From positions 1 to 21,880 of the forward strand of contig JAEOTW010000007.1 in assembly GCA_016839655.1 (NCBI GenBank): DNA of 21,880 bases. Direction: 5' to 3'. Source of the DNA: Promethearchaeota archaeon (GTDB taxonomy: Archaea; Asgardarchaeota; Lokiarchaeia; Sigynarchaeales; SOKP01). Both the position numbers and the translations under genes were made by a program. Shown one piece after another: positions 1 to 7,693 of this stretch; within the stretch, counting starts at the first letter, position 1; every line of letters begins with the position of its first letter. The notes beneath the pieces are model-generated. The model was not told the origin of the DNA and ran no database searches. It saw only the letters and a list, made by a program, of their open reading frames with translations.

Positions 1-260
1 ATTATATTTCGAACCATTTTAAGCTGATTATGCTTCTGATCTCTCGATTGAATCAAGCGGTTTAAATAAGCATTTTTTGAGGGTAGTGTACTAATTTCAT
101 CATTTATATCCCCTAATTCAAATTCTAGTTCATGATATCGATTAAGTCCTTCAGATTCACTAACCCATTTAGAGGCATCTTCTTTGCTCACCTTTACTCC
201 ACATTGTTCACAATATATTGCTGAACTATCAAGTTTTTGGCCACAATTATGACAAAACAT
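1..260 (-). CDS. Double zinc-ribbon protein, N-terminal part (runs off left edge)
   Basis: Reading the minus strand from the ATG at 260 gives an open frame of 86 codons with no stop before the window edge. The N-terminus has two CxxC knuckles: C3-C6 (FCHNC, then G) and C17-C20 (YCEQC, then G). This is the classic pattern of the zinc-ribbon domain found at the start of many archaeal membrane or regulatory proteins. After about residue 27 the chain becomes charged and helical (segments such as SESEGLNRYHELEFELGD), consistent with a coiled coil. The function cannot be told because the C-terminal effector part is missing. It is divergent from the metallo-hydrolase at 376, and the 115 bp between them hold A/T-rich TATA-like sequence around 281-302. 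Confidence 0.75.
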   Translation of the reverse strand, partial: MFCHNCGQKLDSSAIYCEQCGVKVSKEDASKWVSESEGLNRYHELEFELGDINDEISTLPSKNAYLNRLIQSRDQKHNQLKMVRNI

Positions 261-375
261 CGTGTTAACCTGGTTACTTATTCTAAATTTAACTTATTTA
301 TACAATTAACTTCAAATAATTTTGTTTATCTATATTAAGATAATTATTAGAAGTTCTTAATATTATACAATACAT

Positions 376-1059
376 ATGAAACCATATTCATCATTTGAAA
401 TCAGTATTGTATTTGATGATAAATGCCCTAAACCAGGATTCTTAACAGGTTTTGGATTTTCTGCTTTGATATTTAACTATTTTACTGAAGTATATTCCCT
501 ATTTGATACGGGTGGAAAGAGTAATGTTTTAATTCATAATATTAAAAAATGTAATGTGGATATTTCATCTATAAAAAATATAATAATTTCTCATAATCAT
601 CATGACCATGCGGGAGGATTAGAAGGAATTCTTCAAATTAATCCTGATATAAATATTTATGTTCCTATAAATAATTTGAAATCGTTTTCTAGGACGTTTC
701 CTGACAGTAAAGTTCATGGTATTTCTGAAATGTTAGAATTTGAAAAAAACTTTATAATTTCTGGTCAAATTAAGGATTTTATTCCTGAACAATCAGTATT
801 TTTAAAAACTAAAGATAATGAATTAATTATATTAGTAGGATGTGCTCATCCCGGTTTAGAAAAGTTTATCACGAAGGCTCAAAGTGTTTCTAAGATTAAA
901 GCAATAATAGGAGGGTTTCATGGATTTAGAAAGTTATCATATTTAGAAAATATTGAGTTAATTGGAGCATGTCATTGCTCCAGAAATGTAAATTTAATTA
1001 AAAAAACATTTCCTGAGCAATTTAAGCGTATTTGCCTTGGAGATAATTATTCTTTCTAA
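376..1059 (+). CDS. Metallo-beta-lactamase-fold hydrolase, COG1237-like
   Basis: This 227-aa protein has the metal-binding signature HxHxDH at H73, H75, D77 and H78 (ISHNHHDHAGG). It is followed by GCAHPG (residues 155-160), GGFHGF (179-184) and a late HC pair (H200-C201). This order of motifs is that of COG1237, which includes the archaeal enzyme annotated as 7,8-dihydropterin-6-yl-methyl-4-(beta-D-ribofuranosyl)aminobenzene-5'-phosphate synthase and uncharacterised relatives. The family usually runs 230-290 aa, so this is a short but complete member. No signal peptide is seen, so it should be cytosolic. The enzyme class (dinuclear metal hydrolase) is well supported. The exact substrate is not, and nothing nearby suggests a pterin pathway. 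The ATG at 376 is the only good start before the first beta-strand. Confidence 0.85.
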   Translation: MKPYSSFEISIVFDDKCPKPGFLTGFGFSALIFNYFTEVYSLFDTGGKSNVLIHNIKKCNVDISSIKNIIISHNHHDHAGGLEGILQINPDINIYVPINNLKSFSRTFPDSKVHGISEMLEFEKNFIISGQIKDFIPEQSVFLKTKDNELIILVGCAHPGLEKFITKAQSVSKIKAIIGGFHGFRKLSYLENIELIGACHCSRNVNLIKKTFPEQFKRICLGDNYSF

Positions 1060-1131
1060 TAGTATTAAAGCTAATTTTAATAAACATAAGGAAATCTATA
1101 ATTAGTTTTAATAATTTAACTATGTGATTCT

Positions 1132-1602
1132 ATGTCAAAAAATAGTTCCTCATCTCTAAAAGTTAAATTAAAAATACAAATAAACAACTTAATCACAATT
1201 TATGAACAAAAGGCAGAATGTGGAATATTTTTTAAACTCGAACTGGAAAAATCTCCTTTAGAAATTCTTGGTGTATTAGATTTTTTAAAAGATAGGATTA
1301 AAAAATGGGGAAATACAAATCTATACAGCTATCATGGAAACCTATTTAGAGAAGGTCATATTCTTGTAGTTGGAGCTAGAGATCTAGAAGAAGCTGTAAG
1401 TATTATATTTTATATGTATCTTACCAATATTGTTGATAACGCACAGGGAATAGATAATTTGGTTGAAAAAATTGGTGTTTCAAGTGATCTTGAAAAATAT
1501 TTAAGAAATCAAATTTCAGACAAAATAGAAAAAGGATATCCAGCCAATCCTGAATTGGAATTGAAATTGGTTGACCACCTGAATGAAATAGTGAAAAATT
1601 AA
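1132..1602 (+). CDS. Hypothetical protein, 156 aa
   Basis: I do not recognise this protein. It opens with a serine-rich stretch and a positively charged, strand-like segment (KVKLKIQINN). A mixed alpha/beta middle part follows (ILGVLDFLKDRIKKW, then HILVVGARDLEEAVSIIF). The end is highly charged and helical (EKYLRNQISDKIEKGY, then ELELKLVDHLNEIVKN). There is no signal peptide, no cysteine pair and no obvious catalytic motif. It follows the metallo-hydrolase on the same strand with a 72-bp gap, so co-transcription is possible but unproven. Codon use and AT content look like the neighbours', which supports a real gene. Confidence 0.65.
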   Translation: MSKNSSSSLKVKLKIQINNLITIYEQKAECGIFFKLELEKSPLEILGVLDFLKDRIKKWGNTNLYSYHGNLFREGHILVVGARDLEEAVSIIFYMYLTNIVDNAQGIDNLVEKIGVSSDLEKYLRNQISDKIEKGYPANPELELKLVDHLNEIVKN

Positions 1603-1625
1603 CCTGCTAATTCAGATAAACCGTG

Positions 1626-1641
1626 AGAATTAATTCTTTTT
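1626..1641 (+). terminator. Palindrome plus T-run between convergent genes
   Basis: The perfect 12-bp palindrome AGAATTAATTCT (1626-1637) is followed directly by more T residues. It lies between the convergent stops of the 156-aa protein (1602) and the MFS transporter (1649). Archaeal termination mainly needs the U-tract, so the palindrome may be incidental. Confidence 0.3.
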
Positions 1642-1648
1642 AAAAATA

Positions 1649-2920
1649 CTAAATTTGTTTCCTTTTGATATTTTTTGAAATTAAAATCAACAAGATAAAG
1701 ATAACAGGCCCTAAGAATGTTAAAAACCAATGAATTCCAAAAATGTATATTTCTACAACATAACCTGAGATTATAGGAGTTAAGCCAAAACCAATACCGA
1801 CCAAAATTTCATTTATTGTTGAATATTTCGAAGTATTTTCTACTGTCCCATATTCAAGCATAATTTTCATGGCAACTCCATGTATTAATCCCAAAGATAA
1901 CCCAATAAAAGCTGTTATAATTGAGATATACCAAATATCTCCTATAAGAACAATTGTGAAGGCAACAACGGTAACCACTATAATACTGAATAATGTCGCT
2001 AGTTTTCTACTATATATCTTCATTGAATTTATCCAAGTTAACCCTATTAGTTGCATTATTTGTAGTCCACATTGTACTATATAGGTTAAATAACTAAATT
2101 CATCAGATAAGAGAGCTTTGACAAGAATAGGGTATCCAAATATAAAAATCGATTTTGATATTGTCAAAAACATTATGCTAAACCATGAAAAAAGTACAGG
2201 ATATACAACCATAGGTGTTTTGGAGTTAACTACTAAATCTTCCTTTAAATCTAAATGAGAAAGGGGGTCTTCTGATTGATAAATTACAATTTCTTCTGAA
2301 ATTTCAGGTTTTATTTCTTTCTTTATGAAAAAACTTACTGGGATAAGTAAAAATGATAACAACCATGAAATTATCATAGCTATAAAATCACTCATAGAGA
2401 ATGCCCATACCCAAAGAAAACCAACGATTAGGCCTCCAATGAAACCTGTGTTCCAAGATAAGTTAAATAAAGCAAAATTCTTTTTTGATTGATCTGTGTT
2501 ACTTACTTTTTGCCATTTACTTAATAAATTAAGACAATTCGGCCAAAAAAATCCTAATGTTAATCCTAGTAATATACGACAAAAAATTAAGAACCAAGCC
2601 TCAGGATACATAATTTGAAATCCGGTTAAAAAAGGTGTTAAGAGAGAAGTTAAAATAAGAGCTTTTCTTGTTCCAAGATATCTTTTTGTAAGATACTGAC
2701 CTAAAATAGGAGCAAATATATACGTTATTGCGCCAGTTGATGATATAAATCCTAAAACACTCTCATTTATATCAATTACGAAATAGAGATAATTCGATAA
2801 AGCTCTTTCGAAAATTGAGACATAGAATAATCTTACAAATGCGAGTAAAAATACAGGCCATGCTCGATAATCTACAGAAGATTGATTTTGAAAAGAATTG
2901 GCTTTATTGCGCGACACCAC
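1649..2920 (-). CDS. MFS transporter
   Basis: This 423-aa polytopic membrane protein has about twelve hydrophobic segments in two halves. They are separated by a charged cytoplasmic loop (about residues 200-235, rich in E, D and K), which is the usual major facilitator layout. The loop between helices 2 and 3 (GQYLTKRYLGTRKAL, about residues 74-88) corresponds to MFS motif A, although the canonical GxxxD is degenerate. The start is GTG at 2920, with a second GTG directly after it. A TATA-like CTTTATAA at 2945-2952 (minus) lies about 28 nt upstream, which favours a leaderless message starting at or near this codon. The substrate cannot be read from the sequence. It is convergent with the 156-aa gene and divergent from the cold-shock gene. 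Confidence 0.85.
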   Translation of the reverse strand: MVSRNKANSFQNQSSVDYRAWPVFLLAFVRLFYVSIFERALSNYLYFVIDINESVLGFISSTGAITYIFAPILGQYLTKRYLGTRKALILTSLLTPFLTGFQIMYPEAWFLIFCRILLGLTLGFFWPNCLNLLSKWQKVSNTDQSKKNFALFNLSWNTGFIGGLIVGFLWVWAFSMSDFIAMIISWLLSFLLIPVSFFIKKEIKPEISEEIVIYQSEDPLSHLDLKEDLVVNSKTPMVVYPVLFSWFSIMFLTISKSIFIFGYPILVKALLSDEFSYLTYIVQCGLQIMQLIGLTWINSMKIYSRKLATLFSIIVVTVVAFTIVLIGDIWYISIITAFIGLSLGLIHGVAMKIMLEYGTVENTSKYSTINEILVGIGFGLTPIISGYVVEIYIFGIHWFLTFLGPVIFILLILISKNIKRKQI

Positions 2921-2944
2921 ACTTTTTAACCTTACAAAATTGAG

Positions 2945-2952
2945 TTATAAAG
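2945..2952 (-). promoter_or_regulatory. TATA box of the MFS gene
   Basis: CTTTATAA on the minus strand is centred about 28 nt before the GTG start at 2920. This is the expected distance from an archaeal TATA box to the transcription start, so the mRNA would be leaderless or nearly so. Confidence 0.45.
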
Positions 2953-3067
2953 AAAAATAGTACTTTCTTCAAATATTTTTTTAATGGATTAGAATGGAAA
3001 GCACTTGATTAATTCCATTTTTTGAAACTTAATTATATCCTTTTTACCATAAACTTATTATTCTCTA

Positions 3068-3079
3068 ATCCTTAAGGAT
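3068..3079. promoter_or_regulatory. 12-bp perfect palindrome upstream of the cold-shock gene
   Basis: ATCCTTAAGGAT reads the same on both strands and lies 50-60 nt before the cold-shock start. A TATA-like ATTATAT lies further upstream near 3032-3038, so the palindrome could be in the 5' leader as a small hairpin. Alternatively it could be an operator near the second TATA-like element CTATATA at 3104-3110. Which promoter is used cannot be decided from sequence. Confidence 0.3.
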
Positions 3080-3129
3080 CTTAATTGGTACAATAGTAAC
3101 CGACTATATACATTAATATGGTTGTATCA

Positions 3130-3384
3130 ATGGGAAAAGGAACTGTAAAATGGTTTGATAAGAAAAAGGGCTATGGCTTTATTACCCCTGATGACGGATC
3201 TGCGGATATATTTGTTCACTATTCTGCTATAGGAGGTGGTGACGATGAATTCAAGATTGTTTATGAGGGTGATATCGTAGAATATGAAATTTCAGAAGGA
3301 AAAAAGGGACCACAAGCTAGTAATGTGACAATAATAGAAAAGGGACCGCGAACAGATACCCGTAGCCGAAGATCTTTTTATTAA
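3130..3384 (+). CDS. Cold-shock domain protein
   Basis: This is a CspA-type single-stranded nucleic acid binding protein, 84 aa from the chosen start. The domain opens with [17 protein letters not shown], which includes RNP1 (KGYGFI, residues 13-18). RNP2 (DIFVHY, residues 26-31) follows, and the fold ends near VTIIEKG. The tail after residue 71 is short and basic ([13 protein letters not shown]), reminiscent of RG-rich RNA-binding tails. I chose the ATG at 3130 because cold-shock proteins begin almost directly with the first beta-strand. An in-frame ATG at 3118 would add MVVS and cannot be excluded. Such proteins act as RNA chaperones in bacteria. They are patchy in archaea, so bacterial origin by transfer is plausible. 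Confidence 0.93.
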   Translation: MGKGTVKWFDKKKGYGFITPDDGSADIFVHYSAIGGGDDEFKIVYEGDIVEYEISEGKKGPQASNVTIIEKGPRTDTRSRRSFY

Positions 3385-3402
3385 TTAGTTAAAGTATTAA
3401 TT

Positions 3403-3415
3403 AAAAAAAGAAAAA
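3403..3415 (-). terminator. T-tract terminator for the beta-CASP gene
   Basis: On the minus strand this reads as two T-runs split by one C (T5-C-T7), about 120 nt beyond the stop of the gene ending at 3536. U-tracts of this type terminate archaeal RNA polymerase. Distance from the stop makes the assignment uncertain. Confidence 0.35.
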
Positions 3416-3508
3416 TGGTATAAATATAAGGAATTTTGTCAGATATGAAATATATGAAAATGAGTTTCTGAATTTAGATTTAGAAGTATTTTAATCTTAC
3501 AGATTCCC

Positions 3509-3516
3509 TTTTTTTT
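3509..3516 (+). terminator. T-tract terminator for the cold-shock gene
   Basis: A run of eight T (with further T after one A) lies in the intergenic region downstream of the cold-shock stop, just before the convergent gene's stop codon. It fits an archaeal U-tract terminator. Confidence 0.4.
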
Positions 3517-3535
3517 ATTTTCTAGCAATTTATAA

Positions 3536-5056
3536 TTAAAATAGGTAAGGTTTAGTTTCATTTAAAAGTACAACATTGTCAAACTGTTTGCTAAACCATT
3601 CAGGATTATCTGTATGCACAGGAATTATTATCTCAGGATCAATAATTTCTATTGCTTTAATTAAATCAGATTTTGAGGCATGACCAGAAGCATGAAATCC
3701 TTCCATAAACTTAGGTTTGAGTCTATCACCTTCCTCAGATATTTCAAATCCATGTATATCAAACTTAAGATGTTTTAGCCAGTTGTATAGCCTGAAATAA
3801 TCGAACTCACTCTCCTCCTCGAAGGCTTCAGAGGATGAATATATATAGGTTCCTTGAGTTGGTTGAATATCCAATAAATTCTTTAAATCATACAAAGAAA
3901 AACAGATGATATATTTATTCTGATCTTTTGTTATTTCAGTTGGGTTGATATATTTGATTTTTGGATTCTCTTTCATAAGAATCTTCTCCCAATTTTTTTT
4001 ACTTGATTTTAACTCATTGTATACTAGAACATTTTGCATCCTATCAATCCCATCAGCTTTTTTAAGTGCTGTAATTAAATAAGCATCTTTAGCAGTAACC
4101 ACTAGTATTCGTCCTATTTTTTTTGCTATTCGATTAAAAATTTCCAATCGTTCAAAGTTACGAGCTGTAAAATCTGCTACTATTAATCCCTTTGATTTTT
4201 GAGCTGTTTTTAAGCAATTATTGTATACTATATCTTCTGATTCATTAACAACCTCCCTACCCGCTCTAGTACCTTCGATTATAAGAACAGAAGCTCCTTT
4301 TGCTTTCTGAAAAAAATCTTTGCTTTTTTGTCCTTTTTTACCATGTAAACGAAAATCTCCTGTATAAGCGACAGTCTTTTCTCCTGAAAATAAATATCCT
4401 GTTGCTCCATAGATAGAATGATCCAGTTCAAAAGCTTTAATATCCATCCCAAATACACCATTTTTAATATTAGATATTGTTCCTTCAATGAATCCTTTTC
4501 TTGGGTTTACACATCGAGTTAAAAATTTTTCAAAAGATTCTGTAAAATCATTTAAACAAATCAAATCTCTGCATATTTCCTTGTCTCTATCAGATTTTAA
4601 AACTCTTCCTTTATTATTTTGATTTTTAGGTGAGTAGTATGTAATGTCAGAACCAAGTTTAGCACGAGTAGTATCTAACATTGCTTTGAGTAGTATTAAT
4701 GTCGTTGCAGAAGCGATAATGGGGTACTCTGGTTTTAATAATCCTATATTTCCACAATGATCCATATGAGCGTGGCTGATTGTTATGGCTTCAACGTTTA
4801 AAGAACTGAAATGTGAGACATTCAGGTCAGATGGAATTAAATCTTTTCGATAAATATTTAGTTTCGGTATTAAATTGAGATGAATTAGATCATAAATCCC
4901 CCTAGAAGGTCTTGGATCTAGATATTCTTGAAAAAAAAAACCGTATTTTTTGAAATTCATTCCAAAATCAAGAAAAATGCCTTTTCCATTCTCCTCTAAG
5001 TATATTTTATTTCCCCCAATAGTATCATTTCCATCAAACACTTGAATTGAAGTCAT
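3536..5056 (-). CDS. RNase J-like MBL/beta-CASP nuclease
   Basis: The 506-aa protein has a full metallo-beta-lactamase core plus a beta-CASP cap. The HxHxDH motif is at H95, H97, D99 and H100 (SHAHMDH). The later metal ligands are H213 (in LDHS) and D234 (in YTGD). Beta-CASP residues include D295 (ADFTARN) and the motif FHASGHAS (454-461), followed by IPVHT with H481. The N-terminal stretch after DFGMNF contains a PRPSRGIYDL segment, which I associate with the archaeal and bacterial RNase J-related exonuclease group rather than with archaeal CPSF1/2, and there is no KH domain. The likely role is RNA processing or decay in the cytosol. A run of ten T encodes three phenylalanines near residue 40. 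The ATG at 5056 lies directly before the first beta-strand. Substrate (RNA or another phosphodiester) is inferred from family only. Confidence 0.85.
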   Translation of the reverse strand: MTSIQVFDGNDTIGGNKIYLEENGKGIFLDFGMNFKKYGFFFQEYLDPRPSRGIYDLIHLNLIPKLNIYRKDLIPSDLNVSHFSSLNVEAITISHAHMDHCGNIGLLKPEYPIIASATTLILLKAMLDTTRAKLGSDITYYSPKNQNNKGRVLKSDRDKEICRDLICLNDFTESFEKFLTRCVNPRKGFIEGTISNIKNGVFGMDIKAFELDHSIYGATGYLFSGEKTVAYTGDFRLHGKKGQKSKDFFQKAKGASVLIIEGTRAGREVVNESEDIVYNNCLKTAQKSKGLIVADFTARNFERLEIFNRIAKKIGRILVVTAKDAYLITALKKADGIDRMQNVLVYNELKSSKKNWEKILMKENPKIKYINPTEITKDQNKYIICFSLYDLKNLLDIQPTQGTYIYSSSEAFEEESEFDYFRLYNWLKHLKFDIHGFEISEEGDRLKPKFMEGFHASGHASKSDLIKAIEIIDPEIIIPVHTDNPEWFSKQFDNVVLLNETKPYLF

Positions 5057-5151
5057 TTATATCTCTATTTAGAATTTTAGTGAAAATATACTATACTTTA
5101 TGAATTATTTTGATTGTCTTCTTAAATAGTTTTTATTAGCTTTGGAAGTAG

Positions 5152-5616
5152 TTATAATTCTAATTCAAAAAACTTCGCATTTTCAAACGGATTATAACGA
5201 TAAGGATTAATTTCTTTAAATCCTAAAGCTAAGTATAAGGTTATTGCCTCTTTCATAAATGGAAGAGTATCCAAACGCATGTATTTATAACCAATTTCTC
5301 TTGATTTCCTTATGATCATTGTAGCTAAGGTCTTTCCAATACTTTCTCCCCTAAATTTAAGACGAATATATAATCTTTTCATTTCACATATATCATTCTT
5401 AATCTTTCTCAAAGCTACACATCCTGCCAGTTTTTTTCCATAATAAGCTAAATAGATACACCCTTCTGGAGGAGAATAATATCCTGGAAATTTGTCTAAT
5501 TCTTCCTGGAAATTTTGAAAATTTAAATCAACTCCTAAGTTATTAGCATATTCAATAAAAAGCTTCTTAGCATTCCTAATTTGTTTCTTTGTTAATACTT
5601 GCTTAATTACTAACAT
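5152..5616 (-). CDS. GNAT-family N-acetyltransferase
   Basis: The 154-aa protein has the GNAT fold landmarks. A beta-strand pair with GCIYLAYYGKKLAGCVALR (52-70) is followed by EMKRLYIRLKFRGESIGK. In that stretch RGESIGK (89-95) is the acetyl-CoA pyrophosphate-binding motif A. Motif B-like LYLALGF (127-133) follows. Length is typical. The acceptor substrate is unknown. The PPEGCIYLA segment is common in a widespread uncharacterised GNAT subgroup. The ATG at 5616 has a TATA-like GTTTATAA mirror about 27 nt upstream (minus strand), so the message is probably leaderless. It is divergent from the MFS gene at 5735. The same-strand nuclease lies downstream after 95 bp. Confidence 0.88.
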   Translation of the reverse strand: MLVIKQVLTKKQIRNAKKLFIEYANNLGVDLNFQNFQEELDKFPGYYSPPEGCIYLAYYGKKLAGCVALRKIKNDICEMKRLYIRLKFRGESIGKTLATMIIRKSREIGYKYMRLDTLPFMKEAITLYLALGFKEINPYRYNPFENAKFFELEL

Positions 5617-5638
5617 TCTAAAAAGGTAAAATAACTTA

Positions 5639-5646
5639 GTTTATAA
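5639..5646 (-). promoter_or_regulatory. TATA box of the GNAT gene
   Basis: TTATAAAC on the minus strand is centred about 27 nt upstream of the ATG at 5616. Spacing and composition fit an archaeal TATA box driving a leaderless mRNA. Confidence 0.45.
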
Positions 5647-5704
5647 TTTCTTTAAATTATATTATTTTTTATCTATAAGATTCCTATAGATTAAAAAAGA
5701 ATAC

Positions 5705-5712
5705 TTTAAATA
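5705..5712 (+). promoter_or_regulatory. TATA box of the second MFS gene
   Basis: TTTAAATA is a near-consensus archaeal TATA element, centred about 27 nt before the ATG at 5735. No Shine-Dalgarno sequence is needed to explain the start. Confidence 0.5.
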
Positions 5713-5734
5713 AGAATTATCAATAGGAAAAATA

Positions 5735-6964
5735 ATGAATCAAAATATCCAAAAAAATCCTAGTAAGCATTCAATATGGCTTGAATTTGTAATATTTTTA
5801 CTCTTTCTATTAGGGCCTTTAACTGGAAATATTATCAATGTCTTATTTGGAGTCCTTTCTACCAGTTTTCAAGTTACACCTGATAATATATTAATTGCAA
5901 TCCCAGCATTTATGTTCCCTTTTGCAATAACACAGCTTTTTTCTGGGGCAATTTCAGACATTAAAGGTAGAATTCCTGTATTAATTACAGGTTCAATAAT
6001 ATTTGGTATTGCTATGTTAACAGCAGCATTATCGTTTAATTTAGTGATGTATTTAATAGCAAATATGATAGGAGGTATCGGTTTTGGTCTGATTAATCCA
6101 GTTCTTATAGCGTTAATGACAGATATTACACCTCCACCAAATATAGCTAAAAAAATGGGATATCTGGGGGCAAGTGCAAATTTAGGGGTAGGTTTAGGTC
6201 CTTTAATTGCATCTCAAATGATTTTAATTGGGTGGCAATCAATTTATATATTATTTATTTTAATAACTTGCTTCTGTTTAGTATACTTTATCCTTGCGAA
6301 AAGACCTCCTCAGAAGATTTCAGAAGAATCTGGAATTCTGATATTTTTATCACAACTTTCAAAAGAATGGCGACGCTTCGCAGTACTACTAATGATGCTA
6401 TCTGCCTTTTTTATATCTCACACTTATATAGCAATTAATATTTGGACGTCTAAAACACTAGCAGGACTACTAGATACAAGAATAATAGGAAATGTTCTAG
6501 GTTTAGCTGGATTAGGTGCTGCAATAACTGGAATTCTAACTGGGTTTTTAATAAAAAGAAAAGGTGCAAAATTACCTTTATTATTTGGTTCATTGATGTT
6601 ATTATCCTCCCTGATTATAATGTTAATTATTGGAGATATTACAATTCCGGAAAGATTTAAATATTTAGCATTGGGTTGGATTCTTTCTGGATTTTCAGGA
6701 GGAGTACTCTTTACTACAATAACATATTATAGTCAGGTTTTATCTCCTAAACGACGTGGAGCTTTAGCAGGATCATTAACCGCTAGTTATTTTACAGGCA
6801 TTGCCTTAGTTCCAATGACACTTGCCCCATTTTCTGATAATTATGGTATTACTGGAGTTTATGTTGTAATATTAATTGCATCTATTTTCTTTATAATAAT
6901 TACAATTTTATTATATATCTATTCCAAACATATTGTTACAGAAAAAGAGAAAGCTCTTAATTGA
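5735..6964 (+). CDS. MFS transporter, drug:H+ antiporter-like
   Basis: The 409-aa membrane protein has about twelve helices. A clear MFS motif A lies between helices 2 and 3: GAISDIKGRIPVL (71-83) with the conserved G71, D75, G78 and R79. Helix 4 and 5 segments (GGIGFGLINPVLIALMTDI and LGASANLGVGLGPL) resemble the 12-helix DHA1 multidrug/Bcr-type group, where a GxxxGPxxGG-like motif C lies in helix 5. A second motif A-like loop (GFLIKRKGAKLPLL) opens the second half. Substrate is unknown; export of small toxic compounds is a reasonable guess. It is not closely similar to the MFS protein at 1649-2920. A strong TATA box at 5705-5712 supports the chosen ATG. Confidence 0.88.
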   Translation: MNQNIQKNPSKHSIWLEFVIFLLFLLGPLTGNIINVLFGVLSTSFQVTPDNILIAIPAFMFPFAITQLFSGAISDIKGRIPVLITGSIIFGIAMLTAALSFNLVMYLIANMIGGIGFGLINPVLIALMTDITPPPNIAKKMGYLGASANLGVGLGPLIASQMILIGWQSIYILFILITCFCLVYFILAKRPPQKISEESGILIFLSQLSKEWRRFAVLLMMLSAFFISHTYIAINIWTSKTLAGLLDTRIIGNVLGLAGLGAAITGILTGFLIKRKGAKLPLLFGSLMLLSSLIIMLIIGDITIPERFKYLALGWILSGFSGGVLFTTITYYSQVLSPKRRGALAGSLTASYFTGIALVPMTLAPFSDNYGITGVYVVILIASIFFIIITILLYIYSKHIVTEKEKALN

Positions 6965-7019
6965 TTCAATTATGTGTTATATTTATCAATACTTTTTAAA
7001 AAAAAGAATTTTTAAAACT

Positions 7020-7166
7020 TTATTTTTTTTTTCGTTTTTCTTTTACATCTAAAGATTCCTTCTCATTTCGTATAATTCTAACTCCATCTCTATTTTTCTC
7101 ATTAGATTTTAGAGCATTTTCAAGTTCTTCTTCTAATTCATCATCTGAGATGTCTTTACCATTCAT
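7020..7166 (-). CDS. Small highly charged peptide, 48 aa
   Basis: An ATG at 7166 opens a 48-codon frame ending in TAA at 7020-7022. The N-terminal half is acidic (ISDDELEEELENALKSNEKN) and the end is basic (DVKEKRKKK). It lies 44 bp downstream of the cupin gene on the same strand, in a tail position. The terminal lysine run is encoded by a stretch of ten A, which on the other strand is a T10 tract that could terminate the convergent MFS transcript. The peptide is low in complexity and I do not recognise it. The open frame could be chance, but its codon pattern (GAA, AAA, ATT rich) matches neighbouring genes. Confidence 0.4.
   Translation of the reverse strand: MNGKDISDDELEEELENALKSNEKNRDGVRIIRNEKESLDVKEKRKKK
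7023..7032 (+). terminator. T10 tract downstream of the second MFS gene
   Basis: Ten consecutive T about 60 nt past the MFS stop at 6964, preceded by an A-rich then T-rich segment, fit an archaeal U-tract terminator. The same bases encode lysines of the small minus-strand peptide if that gene is real. Confidence 0.4.
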
Positions 7167-7210
7167 CTGTTTTAAAAATTAAAAGAAAATATATATTTTT
7201 ATTTAGGTGT

Positions 7211-7537
7211 TCAAGATTTTATCATTATTAGTATCATTTTGAATTTTTCTATTGCTTTTAATGCATGTGGCTCATTAGCAGGCATAATAATCATTTGACC
7301 ACTTTTTAAAATGAATTTTTCTTTTGAAATTATTATTTCTGCTTCTCCATCAAATACATAAACGAGGGCATCGAACGGAGCAGTATGTTCACTTAAGCTT
7401 TCCTCTTTATCAAATGAAAATAAAGTTACTGTCCCTACATCTTTATTGATTATAGCTCGACTAACAACAGATCCATCTTGATAATCAAGTAAAGATTCTA
7501 AATTTAAGATACTCTTTTTGATATTTTGATTGCTCAT
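7211..7537 (-). CDS. Cupin-domain protein
   Basis: This 108-aa single-cupin protein has a motif 1 region SEHTAPFDALVYVFDGEAE (49-67) with H51 and G64. Motif 2 is SGQMIIMPANEPHALKA (79-95) with G80, P86 and H91. The usual second histidine of motif 1 is replaced by alanine (HTA rather than HxH). I recall the SEHTAPFDALV block in a common subgroup of small bacterial and archaeal cupins, so this is probably a family trait rather than decay. These proteins bind a metal through the remaining histidines; specific ligands are not known. It is cytosolic, with no signal peptide. The ATG at 7537 has TATA-like CATAAATT about 27 nt upstream on the minus strand. Confidence 0.88.
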   Translation of the reverse strand: MSNQNIKKSILNLESLLDYQDGSVVSRAIINKDVGTVTLFSFDKEESLSEHTAPFDALVYVFDGEAEIIISKEKFILKSGQMIIMPANEPHALKAIEKFKMILIMIKS

Positions 7538-7693
7538 AATTTTTTTATTTCCCTATTTCAATTTATGTTATAATAATTAAAAAGCGGAATATGATTTAAA
7601 TCTAAAACCGAACATGTTTAGATAATTAAATTTCGACAATTCTTGTTGAAAAGATAAGAATTTTCGGAGAATTGATTTAGTTAAAAAATTATT

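Noticed and set aside
376..1059. Calling the first metallo-hydrolase an AHL lactonase or glyoxalase II
   Set aside because: The GCAHPG, GGFHGF and HC motifs fit COG1237 better than either of those families.
1869..2084. 71-aa plus-strand open frame inside the MFS gene
   Set aside because: It lies fully antisense to well-supported membrane-helix coding sequence and shows no recognisable protein features.
4279..4488. 69-aa minus-strand frame inside the beta-CASP gene
   Set aside because: It is an out-of-frame overlap of conserved nuclease coding sequence, including the YTGD motif region, so it is a shadow.
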